Notes: generated by a model from the letters alone, not told the origin. A stretch of 64,000 nucleotides of DNA from Roseomonas sp. KE2513 (GCF_016107305.1 NZ_RCVR01000002.1:272957-336956); one strand, 5' to 3'. Counted from the stretch's first letter, positions 17,954 through 26,733 are shown. Program-made: numbers and translations.

Positions 17954-18142
17954 GAGCCCACACTACCCCGGCCAATCGATTGCACCCGCCGAAAAGGCTT
18001 GGAAAGCGCGCCCGGGCCGTTCCATCCTCCGCTCAGCCCAGCCGGTGAGGCCACCCCTCCCCCTCCAAGGGCCAAGAAGCACAGAGTGGCAACGGTCGCA
18101 GGCCCCTGTCCCGGGCCGCGGCAGGCGGGAGGAACGGGGATC

Positions 18143-18601
18143 ATGGCGAGGCTCACGGTCAACGGCCGCGGAGTGGAGGTCGATGTCGATCCCTCCACCC
18201 CACTCATTTACGTCCTGCGCAATGACCTGGCGCTGAACGGTCCGAAGCTTGGCTGCGGCCGCGCGCAGTGCGGCGCCTGCACCGTGCACCTCGACGGCCA
18301 GGCTATCCGCTCCTGCCAGCTCTCGCTCGGCGAAGCCGAAGGGCGGCAGGTGACCACGCTGGAAGGGCTGGGCACGCCAGGGCACCCGCATCCCCTGCAG
18401 GAAGCCTTCCTCGTGGAGCAGGCAGCGCAGTGCGGCTACTGCACCAATGGCATGATCATGCAGGGCGCCGCCCTTATCCAGGACCACCCCGGCATCACCG
18501 AGGCAGAGGTGCTGGAGGGCATGCGGGGCAATCTCTGCCGCTGCGGCACCCAGCCGCGCGTGGTGCGCGCGGTGATGAGCGCCGCACGGAAGGGGGCCTG
18601 A
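18143..18601 (+). CDS. [2Fe-2S] subunit of a molybdenum hydroxylase (IorA-like)
   Basis: This 152-residue protein carries the two [2Fe-2S] clusters of the xanthine-oxidase family. The plant-type cluster is C38, C43, C46 and C58 (GCGRAQCGACTVHLDG). The second is C97, C100, C132 and C134 (QCGYCTNGM and NLCRCG). It passes electrons from the molybdenum site of the partner subunit. The start at 18143 fits the usual N-terminus and follows a GGAGG site; an upstream in-frame start at 17999 adds a non-conserved leader. The large subunit begins 4 bp downstream. The short length and pairing match isoquinoline 1-oxidoreductase alpha subunits. Confidence 0.93.
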   Translation: MARLTVNGRGVEVDVDPSTPLIYVLRNDLALNGPKLGCGRAQCGACTVHLDGQAIRSCQLSLGEAEGRQVTTLEGLGTPGHPHPLQEAFLVEQAAQCGYCTNGMIMQGAALIQDHPGITEAEVLEGMRGNLCRCGTQPRVVRAVMSAARKGA

Positions 18602-18605
18602 CTCC

Positions 18606-20849
18606 ATGTCCGCCAGCACTTCCCTCACCCGCCGCAGCTTCGGCCTTGGCGTCGTCGCCGCGGGGCTCGCCATCGGCTTCCGCCTGGACGCCCCGGCGCG
18701 GGCGGCGGGCGAGGTCACGCCCATGCTCCTCGCCAACCCGAAGCTCGACACCTGGGTCCGCGTGACCCCGGACGGGCGGGTGAGCGTAACGACGGGGCGC
18801 GTGGAACTCGGCCAGGGCGTGCTGACGGCCATGCGCCAGATCGCCGCCCACGAGCTCGACATCGATCCCGCCGCGCTGGATATCCTCTCGGCCGACACCG
18901 CCGCTTCGCCGAACGAGGGCTTCACCGCCGGCTCCATGTCCGTCCGCTACGGCGGCGAGGCGCTGGGTATGGCCTGTGCCGACCTGCGCGCTACCCTCCT
19001 GCGCGTCGCGGCGGAGGCATGGGGAAGCGAGCCCGGGCGCCTGACGGTGGAGGGGGGCGTCATTCACGGCGCCGACGGACGCCAGATGACCTATGGCGAG
19101 GCCGCGAGCCGCGTCTCCCTCGTCCGCCCCGTCGATACGGGCGCGCGACGGAAGGACCCGGCGAAGGCGGGGCCAATCGGCGCCTCGCTCCCGCGCACCG
19201 ATCTTCCGGCCAAGGTCTTCGGCCAACAGGTATTCATCCATGACCTGCGGCCGGAGGGGATGCTCTTCGGCGCGGTGGCGCGGCCGCCCGGCTATGCCGC
19301 CCGCCTTCTCTCCTTCGACGAGGCCGCCGCGCGGGCTCTGCCGGGGGTGGTGGAGGTGGTGCGCGACGGCTCCTTCCTCGGCGTCCTCGCGCGGCGGGAG
19401 GAGCAGGCCCGCGAGGCCGCCAGCCGTATCGCCGAGGCCGCGACCTGGGAGAGCGGCCCCCCGCTCTTCGGTGGCGCCGGCGTCTTCGACTACATGAAAG
19501 GCGTGCCAGCGGAGGAGAAGGTTCTCCACCGCACCGCTGGCGAGGCCCAGGGCGCCGCGCGCCTTCACCGCGCCGAGTACCGCCGCGGCTTCCAGGCCCA
19601 TGCCTCGATCGGTGCCTCCTGCGCCCTCGCGCAGTGGGAAGGTGGCAAGCTGACCGTCTGGTCCCACTGCCAGGGCCCCTTCCCGCTCCGCACCGACCTC
19701 GCCCGGGCGTTGCGGGTGGAGGAGGGGTCGATCCGTGTGATCCACGCCCAGGGCTCGGGCTGCTACGGGCACAACGGCGCCGACGACGTGGCCCTCGACG
19801 CCGCCCTCCTGGCACGCGCGGCCGGCGGTCGGCCCGTTCGGGTGCAGTGGACGCATGAGGAGGAGATGGCCTGGGAGCCCTGGAGCTCCGCCATGATCGT
19901 GCGGATGGAGGCCGGGGTCGGCGTCGATGGCACGCCCACCTCCTGGTCGCACGACGTGCGAAGCTTCTCCCACAACACCCGGCCCGGGCAGCCGGGCGCC
20001 GGAGGCTGCAATCTTCGCTCCGCCTGGTATCTCGAGAACCCGGTGGCGCCGCCCGTCTCGACCGACGCGCCGCTGCCGGCGGGGGCTGCCGCACGCAACG
20101 CCGTGCCGATCTACGCGGGCATCCCGAACCAGCGGATCTCCTCGCACTTCCTGCCGGAGGCGCCAATCCGCACCTCCGCCCTTCGCACGCTCGGCGGCTA
20201 CTTTAACGCCCTTTGCGGCGATCTCTTCATCGATGAGCTGGCGGCGCTCGCAGGGAAGGACCCCGTCTCTTACCGCCTCGCGAACCTAACCGATCCGCGG
20301 CTGGCGGAGGTGCTGCACCGAGCCGTCCGGCTCTCCGGCTGGACACCTGAGGCGGTGCGGCTCGCCCCCGCGCTGGAGCCGGTGATGACCGGCACCGGCC
20401 TCGGCCTCTCCCGCTACAAGAACACGGATTGCTACGTGGCGGTCGTCGCGCGGGTGGAGGTCGATACCCGCAGCGGTGAGGTCCGCCCCCTCGCGCTCTG
20501 GGCCGCGGTGGATGCCGGCCGCGTCGTCAATCCCGATGGCCTGCGGAACCAGATCGAGGGCGGGATGGTGCAGTCCACCAGTTGGACGCTGATGGAGGAG
20601 GGCCACTGGAACGCCCACCGCATCGTCAGCGACAACTACGCCGACTACCCCATCCTGGAATTCCCGGGACTGCCGCGGATCGAGAGCGCCATCGTCGACC
20701 GGCCGGAGCAGCCCCCGCTCGGCGCCGGCGAGGGCAGCCAGGCGCCGACCGGGGCTGCCATTGCCAACGCGGTGCTGGCCGCCACCGGCCGCCGCGCACC
20801 CGAGATCCCGCTTACCCCGGACCGGGTGCGCGCCGCCCTCCTTGCCTGA
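18606..20849 (+). CDS. Molybdopterin-binding subunit, isoquinoline 1-oxidoreductase beta-like
   Basis: This 747-residue protein begins with a twin-arginine signal (RRSF at residues 9-12, then a hydrophobic stretch ending ARA), so it should be exported folded with its cofactor, together with the small subunit. The body has the Moco-binding features of the xanthine-oxidase family, such as VELGQGVLTAMRQIAAHELD, GSGCYGHNGADDVALDAALL and a C-terminal GEGSQAPTGAAIANAV with the active-site Glu. The organisation matches IorB-type two-subunit hydroxylases that oxidise N-heterocycles or aldehydes. No FAD subunit or cytochrome partner lies next to it, so the electron acceptor is unknown. Confidence 0.9.
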   Translation: MSASTSLTRRSFGLGVVAAGLAIGFRLDAPARAAGEVTPMLLANPKLDTWVRVTPDGRVSVTTGRVELGQGVLTAMRQIAAHELDIDPAALDILSADTAASPNEGFTAGSMSVRYGGEALGMACADLRATLLRVAAEAWGSEPGRLTVEGGVIHGADGRQMTYGEAASRVSLVRPVDTGARRKDPAKAGPIGASLPRTDLPAKVFGQQVFIHDLRPEGMLFGAVARPPGYAARLLSFDEAAARALPGVVEVVRDGSFLGVLARREEQAREAASRIAEAATWESGPPLFGGAGVFDYMKGVPAEEKVLHRTAGEAQGAARLHRAEYRRGFQAHASIGASCALAQWEGGKLTVWSHCQGPFPLRTDLARALRVEEGSIRVIHAQGSGCYGHNGADDVALDAALLARAAGGRPVRVQWTHEEEMAWEPWSSAMIVRMEAGVGVDGTPTSWSHDVRSFSHNTRPGQPGAGGCNLRSAWYLENPVAPPVSTDAPLPAGAAARNAVPIYAGIPNQRISSHFLPEAPIRTSALRTLGGYFNALCGDLFIDELAALAGKDPVSYRLANLTDPRLAEVLHRAVRLSGWTPEAVRLAPALEPVMTGTGLGLSRYKNTDCYVAVVARVEVDTRSGEVRPLALWAAVDAGRVVNPDGLRNQIEGGMVQSTSWTLMEEGHWNAHRIVSDNYADYPILEFPGLPRIESAIVDRPEQPPLGAGEGSQAPTGAAIANAVLAATGRRAPEIPLTPDRVRAALLA

Positions 20850-21035
20850 CCCGCCACCGAAGAGAGCAGCGATGCGGGCGGGGTGCACGTCCCTCGTCCT
20901 TACTTACCCCGCTTCGGAGAGGCGGCAGTCCGTTCCGTAATGTTTACTGCGAGTTGTGTGTCGAGCGATCTTACACCTTGACCGCCACCCACATTCATTT
21001 TTGTTCAGATGCTTGAATGTATTGAGTTTTTTGAC

Positions 21036-21050
21036 TGGCACGGCATGTGC
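21036..21050 (+). promoter_or_regulatory. Sigma-54 promoter of the PEP-CTERM gene
   Basis: TGGCACGGCATGTGC has the -24 GG and -12 GC dinucleotides exactly 10 bases apart and a full TGGCACG -24 element. Transcription would start near 21062, about 50 bp before the gene. PEP-CTERM genes in several proteobacteria are known to use sigma-54 with the PrsR activator. Confidence 0.8.
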
Positions 21051-21114
21051 GAATAAGAGCCTGCGATCGACCAGGACCGGTAATTCCGCCGCTCCGATCG
21101 TAAGGAAGCAGCGC

Positions 21115-21939
21115 ATGCGCAACCTCTCTGCGACAGCGAAGGCCCTCACGAGGGCGACTCTGGCGGGTACCGCTGTTGCTCTCACGCTCACCGTCGGCAC
21201 TGTTGCCGCCCAGGCGCAGACCGCCGTCACCTTCGATCCCGGCTCCTTCGCGCCGGGCGCCTCGTCCTTCACCGCGGACGTGCTCAACCTGAAGGACTTC
21301 TCCCGGGTTGATCTCGGCAACAACTCGGGCGGGAACGGGACGTCCTTCACCGAGACCGGGTTCCTCCAGGTGAACAATGCTTCGCTGAACGGCAACACCT
21401 TCGACCCGACTGGCAACCGCTCCGCGTACAGCCTGTACTTCCAGTACAGCGGTACGGGCACGCAGAACGCGGCGAACTTCAACCAGAACTCGCAGGGCGC
21501 CTTCAACTCCCTCACCTACACGCTCTACGGGGCAATCGGGGCGTCGACCTTCAGCGTTGCCAGCGGCACGCCGACGGTCAACAACACCGGTGCGACCACC
21601 GTTCTCGCCACGGGCAGCCTGATCAACGGCACGACCAGCTTCTCGGCCAACCCGACGGGCGCTGGCGCCAACATCAGCGCCACCTACGTCCAGCAGCTCG
21701 CGAACTTCATCCTTTCGCCGGCGAACTCGACCCTCCGTCTGTTCGGCGCCTTCAACAACAACGAGCAGATTGTGACGGTCGTGAACAACGGCCGGAGCTT
21801 CCTGATCAACGGCGGCGGCGGCGACGTCTCCTTCACCGCCACGCCGACGCCGGTTCCGGAGCCCGCCTCCATGATGATCTTCGGGACGGCCCTGGCCGGC
21901 CTGGGGGCCTTCACGCGGCGCCGCCGCAAGACGGCCTGA
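21115..21939 (+). CDS. PEP-CTERM sorting-domain secreted protein
   Basis: This 274-residue protein has an N-terminal Sec signal (basic start, hydrophobic core LAGTAVALTLTVGTVAA, likely cleavage after AQA at residue 34). A Thr/Ser/Asn-rich beta-structured body follows. The C-terminal exosortase signal comprises VPEPAS at 247-252, a hydrophobic helix and the basic RRRRK tail. Exosortase would cleave near the PEP motif and release the protein to the surface or exopolysaccharide matrix. The start at 21115 follows an AAGGA site; a longer frame from 20956 crosses the promoter and is rejected. No exosortase gene lies in the window. The many Asn, Ser and Thr residues suggest possible glycosylation. 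Confidence 0.93.
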   Translation: MRNLSATAKALTRATLAGTAVALTLTVGTVAAQAQTAVTFDPGSFAPGASSFTADVLNLKDFSRVDLGNNSGGNGTSFTETGFLQVNNASLNGNTFDPTGNRSAYSLYFQYSGTGTQNAANFNQNSQGAFNSLTYTLYGAIGASTFSVASGTPTVNNTGATTVLATGSLINGTTSFSANPTGAGANISATYVQQLANFILSPANSTLRLFGAFNNNEQIVTVVNNGRSFLINGGGGDVSFTATPTPVPEPASMMIFGTALAGLGAFTRRRRKTA

Positions 21940-21971
21940 TCCCCAGGGATCGGCTTGGCCATACGTCGGCC

Positions 21972-22004
21972 AAGGGGCGGTGCTGAAAGGCACCGCCCTT
22001 TTTT
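21972..22004 (+). terminator. Rho-independent terminator after the PEP-CTERM gene
   Basis: GGGCGGTGC (21975-21983) pairs perfectly with GCACCGCCC (21990-21998) around a 6-base loop, followed by six T. It lies 35 bp after the stop codon. Confidence 0.9.
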
Positions 22005-22078
22005 CATGCCTGCAGCAGAGGAGTTTTAAAACGGCATCAATACAAACCTGTGGGGTTCCCGGTTACCACACACGCAAG

Positions 22079-22093
22079 TGGAATTTTTTGTGC
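22079..22093 (+). promoter_or_regulatory. Possible second sigma-54 promoter
   Basis: TGGAATTTTTTGTGC keeps GG and GC exactly 10 bases apart and has the same TGTGC -12 element as the PEP-CTERM promoter, but its -24 element is weaker (TGGAA instead of TGGCA). It lies about 157 bp before the acyltransferase start, in an AT-rich leader. Confidence 0.5.
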
Positions 22094-22249
22094 TGACGTC
22101 GTAATATTAGGAATAAAGAGCGCAGAGTTTAGGTTCAACTCTGCACGTCGTGGCGAAATGACCCCCCAAACCTCAGATTCATCAAACTCGACTTGCAACT
22201 TCCGCGAATTCTGTTCACCACACGGATGCGTGAAGAGAAAAGGCGAGCG

Positions 22250-22924
22250 ATGACAGCAGCAGTCAGCGGGGTCCTGGACGCAGCGAAGGATTTCGAGGTC
22301 ACCATCGCGGACACGCCTGAACGGCTCCGGGATGCATACCGCCTTCGGCATCAGGTCTACTGCATGGAACGCGGCTACGAGCCAGGGGATGGCACCCTGG
22401 AGACTGATCGCTTCGACCGGCGTGCCGGTCATGCGCTCCTGACACAGCGAAGCACCGGCCGCCTCGTGGGCACGGTTCGGATCGTTGCCCCCGCTAATCG
22501 GGGGCAGGGCCTGGATCTCCCGATGCAGAGCCTCTGCGGCGAAGGGGCGTTTCGCTCCCTGCCGACCTACCGGACGGGTGAGATCAGCCGCTTCGCGATC
22601 TCCAAGGCCCTCCGCGACTCCTCGGCGGACGGCATCCCGCTCCGCCTCGGCCTCATGCGCGGCGTGGTGCAGCTCAGCTCCGAGATGGGCATCCACAACT
22701 GGTGCGCCATTATGGAGCACACCCTGCTCCGCCTCCTCCGCGGCAGCGGCATCCACTTCCAGCCGCTTGGCCCGGCCGTCGAGTACCATGGCCTGCGCCA
22801 GCCCTGCTGGGGCCCTGTGACCCAAGTTCTCGGCCGCATGCGCGAGGAGCGCCGGGCCGTGTGGGAATACGTGACTGACGGCGGCACGCTCTGGCCGCAC
22901 CAGATCGAGGCTGTCGCGGCCTAG
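22250..22924 (+). CDS. PEP-CTERM/exosortase system-associated acyltransferase (FeeM/LuxI-like)
   Basis: This 224-residue GNAT-fold protein is related to autoinducer synthases and N-acyl amino acid synthases. It shows the RLRHQVYCMERGY segment (residues 32-43), a conserved Asp/Arg region (DRFDRRAGHALL) and the family signature GEISRFAISK at 110-119. The exosortase-associated family recognised by this motif (TIGR03694 type) is found with PEP-CTERM systems, which fits the PEP-CTERM gene directly upstream. The substrate is unknown; family members are expected to use an acyl carrier donor. ATG 22250 is favoured by position, while ATG 22226 is also possible. Both this gene and its neighbour have sigma-54-like elements. 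Confidence 0.85.
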   Translation: MTAAVSGVLDAAKDFEVTIADTPERLRDAYRLRHQVYCMERGYEPGDGTLETDRFDRRAGHALLTQRSTGRLVGTVRIVAPANRGQGLDLPMQSLCGEGAFRSLPTYRTGEISRFAISKALRDSSADGIPLRLGLMRGVVQLSSEMGIHNWCAIMEHTLLRLLRGSGIHFQPLGPAVEYHGLRQPCWGPVTQVLGRMREERRAVWEYVTDGGTLWPHQIEAVAA

Positions 22925-22943
22925 AAGGCAGCCCCTCGCCGCG

Positions 22944-24887
22944 TCAGCCGCCCTGCAGGTCGGCCAGCGGGCGGCGGACGGAGCGTTGCCGCGGTGGCGC
23001 CCCCTTCGGCTCCCCAATGCGGGCAAGGAAGATCAGCCGGTCCGCCGCCGGTCCGGCAAGCGCCCGCAGCCCTACGGCGCAGCGCTCCACATCCCGCCTC
23101 AGGGCCTGGCTCGGCAATTCGCTGCCGACCATGCCGGCGCAGAGCAGCACCGCGATCCCCGGCTGCATGGCCAGCCCCAGGCGGGTAGCCGTGAGCCACA
23201 GGCGCAGCAGGCTCGCACCCGCCGCCAGCAGCCCCTCCGTATCCCGCGCCGCGCCCTCGGGCAGGGCGACGGTGAAGAAGGCTGCGCTGCCTAGCGCCGT
23301 CGCCCAGTCGAGCTGCAGGGCAGCGCTGTGCGCCCCGCCCAGCCGGTTCAGGGCAACCATTCGCCGCCAATCCCGGATGGCCCAGCGCATCACCGGCAGG
23401 GTCGGCCGCCAAAGACCGGTCGCTCCAGCCGGAATGCCCGTCCGGCTGTTCCCGGGCGCCCAATCGATGGCGCTGCGGTGAACGGCATGGGCGCCGGGCA
23501 GGCGCAGGCGGAAGCGCGTGGCCATGGCGCCAAGGCGCGCGAAGGCGAGGCGGCCCGCATCGTCCTCGTGCCAGCGCAGTTCCAGCCCCGGCCCCAGCGC
23601 CGCCTCCAGCGCCGCCCTCTCCCGCGGGAGCAGCGGCCGGCGACGGTAGGGCCGGCGATCGACCGAGCGCAGCGGCAGCAGGGCGTAGAGCGGATCGGGC
23701 TCGACCCCGGCCGCGACGGGGAAGCGCAGCTCGGCCACCAGCCGGCCAGTGCTCTCGTCAAGCCGGCCCTCCATCAGCCGGCCCTGCATCGTCGCCGCGA
23801 TCCGCAGCGCCTCCAGCATCATGCCGGCCGAGAGGATGGAGGGTTCGCCGCCCCGGTACTCGTAGGGGTTGGCGGGGTCGTGCGGGTCGAAGCGGACGCG
23901 CACCGCATCCTCGCCCAGGATCTCGAACCGCCAGGGCTGGACGTTGTCTCCGCTCGGCGCCCAGCGGGCGGCCTCCAGGATGGCCTCCATCGGGGTCGCC
24001 GGCGGCTCCGGCGGGCGGGGCGCGCGGAGCATGGCCGCGAACTGCCGCCGGGCCACCGCGAGCTTCAGGCGCTGGACCGGCTCGTCGTTCCCCCGCCGCA
24101 GCTTCGTCGCGACGAAGCGCTGGAGATAGGCGTCGTAATGATGGTGGACCGGCGCCGCCTCCACCCCGCCGCGGAGAAGGAGGATGCGCGTGGCCATCGC
24201 CGCGATCGCACCCGAACAGAGCAGGCAGGCCGCCCCGGTTGAGGGGCCGCGATGATTGGCGAGGTCGATATAGGAGGGATCGACAAGATAGGCCCGGTGC
24301 AGGCCGCGCGGGGCCACGCCGAGGAGGAAGCGGAGGTACTGCTCCTCCTCCGGATGGCCCTCCAGGCGGAAATACTGCTCGAAGCTCATCCCTGTCGGCA
24401 TGAAGGCGAGCAGGCCCACGCCCATTCCGATAGGCGCGGCCGTCAGGGCTGGGATGCCCAGCTCCCGGCAACGGGCGAAGGCGCGGCGCTTGATGTCGAT
24501 CGCAAAGAAGTCGATGCCATCCACAAAGAGGTCGGCGCCCTCAAGGAAGTCGTCGAGGTTCTCCGGCGTCACGCCGTTCGGGAAGCTGCGGATCCGCAAC
24601 TCCGGGTTCACGTCCCGCGCCATGGCGGCGAGTGTCTCGGCCTTCGGTTGCCCCAAGGTGCTGACAAAGGCACCGGCCTGCCGGTTGATGTTCGGCACGT
24701 CGAAGCGATCGAGGTCGGCGATGGTGAAGGCGCCGATGCCGAGCCGCGCGAGGGCGATCAGGTGCCCGCCCCCCACCCCTCCCATGCCGGCGATGGCCAC
24801 GCGGCGGCCGCGCAGGGAGTCCTGCTCCTCCGCACGGACCCAACCGAGATTACGGGAGAAGGCGGCGTGGTAGTCGAAGGGCCTCAT
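22944..24887 (-). CDS. E1-like (ThiF/MoeB) adenylyltransferase fused to a nitroreductase domain
   Basis: In this 647-residue protein, residues 1-290 are an E1-like Rossmann domain: GMGGVGG at 34-40, ADLDRFDVPNINRQ for ATP binding near 57-70, and a single CxxC (C221, C224) where many E1 proteins bind zinc. Residues 296-620 are a nitroreductase-like FMN domain with AAPSG-type motif APSGDNVQPW at 310-319. Such fusions are annotated as MoeY-like or ThiF-nitroreductase proteins. The E1 part would adenylate a carboxyl group and the nitroreductase part would oxidise or reduce a product. It converges with the acyltransferase gene (19 bp between stops) and overlaps an upstream small gene by 4 bp. Confidence 0.85.
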   Translation of the reverse strand: MRPFDYHAAFSRNLGWVRAEEQDSLRGRRVAIAGMGGVGGGHLIALARLGIGAFTIADLDRFDVPNINRQAGAFVSTLGQPKAETLAAMARDVNPELRIRSFPNGVTPENLDDFLEGADLFVDGIDFFAIDIKRRAFARCRELGIPALTAAPIGMGVGLLAFMPTGMSFEQYFRLEGHPEEEQYLRFLLGVAPRGLHRAYLVDPSYIDLANHRGPSTGAACLLCSGAIAAMATRILLLRGGVEAAPVHHHYDAYLQRFVATKLRRGNDEPVQRLKLAVARRQFAAMLRAPRPPEPPATPMEAILEAARWAPSGDNVQPWRFEILGEDAVRVRFDPHDPANPYEYRGGEPSILSAGMMLEALRIAATMQGRLMEGRLDESTGRLVAELRFPVAAGVEPDPLYALLPLRSVDRRPYRRRPLLPRERAALEAALGPGLELRWHEDDAGRLAFARLGAMATRFRLRLPGAHAVHRSAIDWAPGNSRTGIPAGATGLWRPTLPVMRWAIRDWRRMVALNRLGGAHSAALQLDWATALGSAAFFTVALPEGAARDTEGLLAAGASLLRLWLTATRLGLAMQPGIAVLLCAGMVGSELPSQALRRDVERCAVGLRALAGPAADRLIFLARIGEPKGAPPRQRSVRRPLADLQGG

Positions 24888-25294
24888 CGGGGGATCGGCA
24901 GAAGGGACGGCGGGGTTGGGGATGTGTTTCGCTGCATGGCCTTTTCATAGGCCTCGAGCTGCGCATCCGTCAGGTCATCAATTTGCAGGAGCTGCCAATC
25001 CCCCTCCGCCGAGCGCCGGACGAGGCGCCCGGCATAGTCCTCGCCCTCCAGCGAAACGCGCCAGATCCCCTCGGCGGCCAGGGGCTGGCGATCACGCAAC
25101 CTTCCGACCTTGCCCTTGAGGCCAAGCCCGCGGGCGGGGTCGCCGGGGCCGGGCCGCTCCGCCCCGCCATCCACCCCCGCCGTACCACCCCCTCGAAGGG
25201 GCCTGCTGAGGTCGGAGGCTGCCGCGGTCAACGCCTTGTCCCTCTCGCCAGAAGCCGTGCGCGCGAGCATCGGCGAACGGTGCGCGGTTAGCAT
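24884..25294 (-). CDS. Hypothetical protein coupled to the E1-nitroreductase gene
   Basis: The last 60 residues look like a compact domain (GIWRVSLEGEDYAGRLV, then QLLQIDDLTDAQLEAYEKAM); the first 70 are Gly/Arg-rich and may not be translated. The start is uncertain: candidate ATGs at 25294 and 25270 lack good ribosome-binding sites. The stop overlaps the start of the E1-nitroreductase gene by 4 bp (ATGA), so the two are probably translated together. A role as substrate or partner of the E1 domain is conceivable, but the C-terminus (LLPIPR) lacks the double glycine typical of E1 carrier proteins. Confidence 0.5.
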   Translation of the reverse strand: MLTAHRSPMLARTASGERDKALTAAASDLSRPLRGGGTAGVDGGAERPGPGDPARGLGLKGKVGRLRDRQPLAAEGIWRVSLEGEDYAGRLVRRSAEGDWQLLQIDDLTDAQLEAYEKAMQRNTSPTPPSLLPIPR

Positions 25295-25521
25295 TCGTGC
25301 ATGTACCGGTAAACGTTTCGTCAGTCCTCAGGTTGCCGCAACTGTAAGGACCCGGCCTCGTGACGGGGCCGGTGCGGCCCTTTTGCCACTCTCTCGGCGC
25401 GGCCTTCCCCCTTCCCCCGACCGGGACGTCGCGGCAGAAGGGCCACCTAGTCGCCTCGTCGCTGCCCCGCCTTCCCTAACCAAGGGGTGGGCGGGAATGC
25501 CCCGGTAGGATTGCCGTCTTC

Positions 25522-26733
25522 ATGAGTGCCGCCTCCCTTCCCTCCGCCGATGCCGCGCCCAACCTCGCGGGTACCCTTCCCGCCCGCATCCAGGCGGTGG
25601 GCACGAGCCAGATCGGCATGGTGGCCGACCGTGGGCGCGACGACCCGGAGGTGGTGAAGCTCTGGATCGGCGAGGGCGACCTGCCGACGCCGGACTTCGT
25701 GGTGGAGGCCGCCCACCTCGCCATGCAGCGCGGCGAGACTCGCTACACCTACTCCCGCGGCATTCCGCGCCTGCATCAGGCGCTGTCCGACTATCACCGC
25801 CGGCACTGGGGGGTGGAGGTGGCGCCCGAGCGCTTCGCCATCACCGCGGGCGGGATGAACGCCATCATGCAGGCTTGCCAGGCGCTGCTCGAGCACGGGG
25901 ACGAGGTGGTCATCCCCACCCCCAACTGGCCCAACCTGGCGGAGGCCGTGCGGGTCACCGGCGGCGTGCCGGTCACGGTGCCCTATCGCCGCTCCGCGGA
26001 CGGGCACTTCTCCCTGCCGATCGAGGACATCGTTGCCGTCCTCACGCCGCGCACGCGCGTGCTCGTGGTGAACTCGCCCTCCAACCCCACGGGCTGGGTG
26101 ATGCCGCTGGCGGAGATGGAGGCGCTGCGCGACCTCGCGCGGGAGCGCGGCCTCTGGATCATCTCCGACGAGGTCTATGGCCAGTTCACCTACGGCAACG
26201 CGCTCGCGCCCTCTTTCCTGCAGATCTGCACGCCATCCGACCGGCTTATCGTCACCAACACCTTCTCCAAGAACTGGGCGATGACGGGCTGGCGCGCCGG
26301 CTGGGTCGTCTATCCGGAGGGGCTGGCCGCGACCTTCGCCAAACTCGGGCAGTACAACACAACCTCCATTCCGACCTTCATCCAGCACGCGGCCGTCGCG
26401 GCGCTGGACGAGGGCGACGGTTTCATCCGCACGATGGTCGGCCGCTGCGCCGAGAGCCGGGCGATCATGGTCGAGGGTCTGTCGCGCCTGAAGGGCGTGA
26501 CCGTCTTCGCACCCGAGGGCGCCTTCTACCTCATGGCGCGGGTCGAGACGGGAGAGACGAGCCTCGACCTCGCCTTCCGCTTCCTGCGCGAGGCGAAGGT
26601 GGGCGTCGCCCCCGGCACGGCCTTCGGGCCGGAGGGCGAGGGCTTCGTGCGCATCTGCTTCGCCGTCAGTCCCGAACTCGCGCGGGAGGCGGTGGCGCGG
26701 CTGACGCGCGTGCTGGGCGAGCGCGCGGCCTAG
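25522..26733 (+). CDS. PLP-dependent class I/II aminotransferase
   Basis: This 403-residue fold-type I aminotransferase shows the family landmarks: the Asn of VVNSPSNPTGW, the Asp/Tyr of ISDEVYGQFTY, the PLP lysine in NTFSKNWAMTGWRAGW and the substrate carboxylate Arg near the C-terminus (FVRICFA). It belongs to the aspartate/aromatic aminotransferase group; the amino donor and acceptor cannot be told. It begins at ATG 25522 with a weak ribosome-binding site. It is separated by 227 bp from the divergent small gene and by 100 bp from the response regulator. Confidence 0.9.
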   Translation: MSAASLPSADAAPNLAGTLPARIQAVGTSQIGMVADRGRDDPEVVKLWIGEGDLPTPDFVVEAAHLAMQRGETRYTYSRGIPRLHQALSDYHRRHWGVEVAPERFAITAGGMNAIMQACQALLEHGDEVVIPTPNWPNLAEAVRVTGGVPVTVPYRRSADGHFSLPIEDIVAVLTPRTRVLVVNSPSNPTGWVMPLAEMEALRDLARERGLWIISDEVYGQFTYGNALAPSFLQICTPSDRLIVTNTFSKNWAMTGWRAGWVVYPEGLAATFAKLGQYNTTSIPTFIQHAAVAALDEGDGFIRTMVGRCAESRAIMVEGLSRLKGVTVFAPEGAFYLMARVETGETSLDLAFRFLREAKVGVAPGTAFGPEGEGFVRICFAVSPELAREAVARLTRVLGERAA

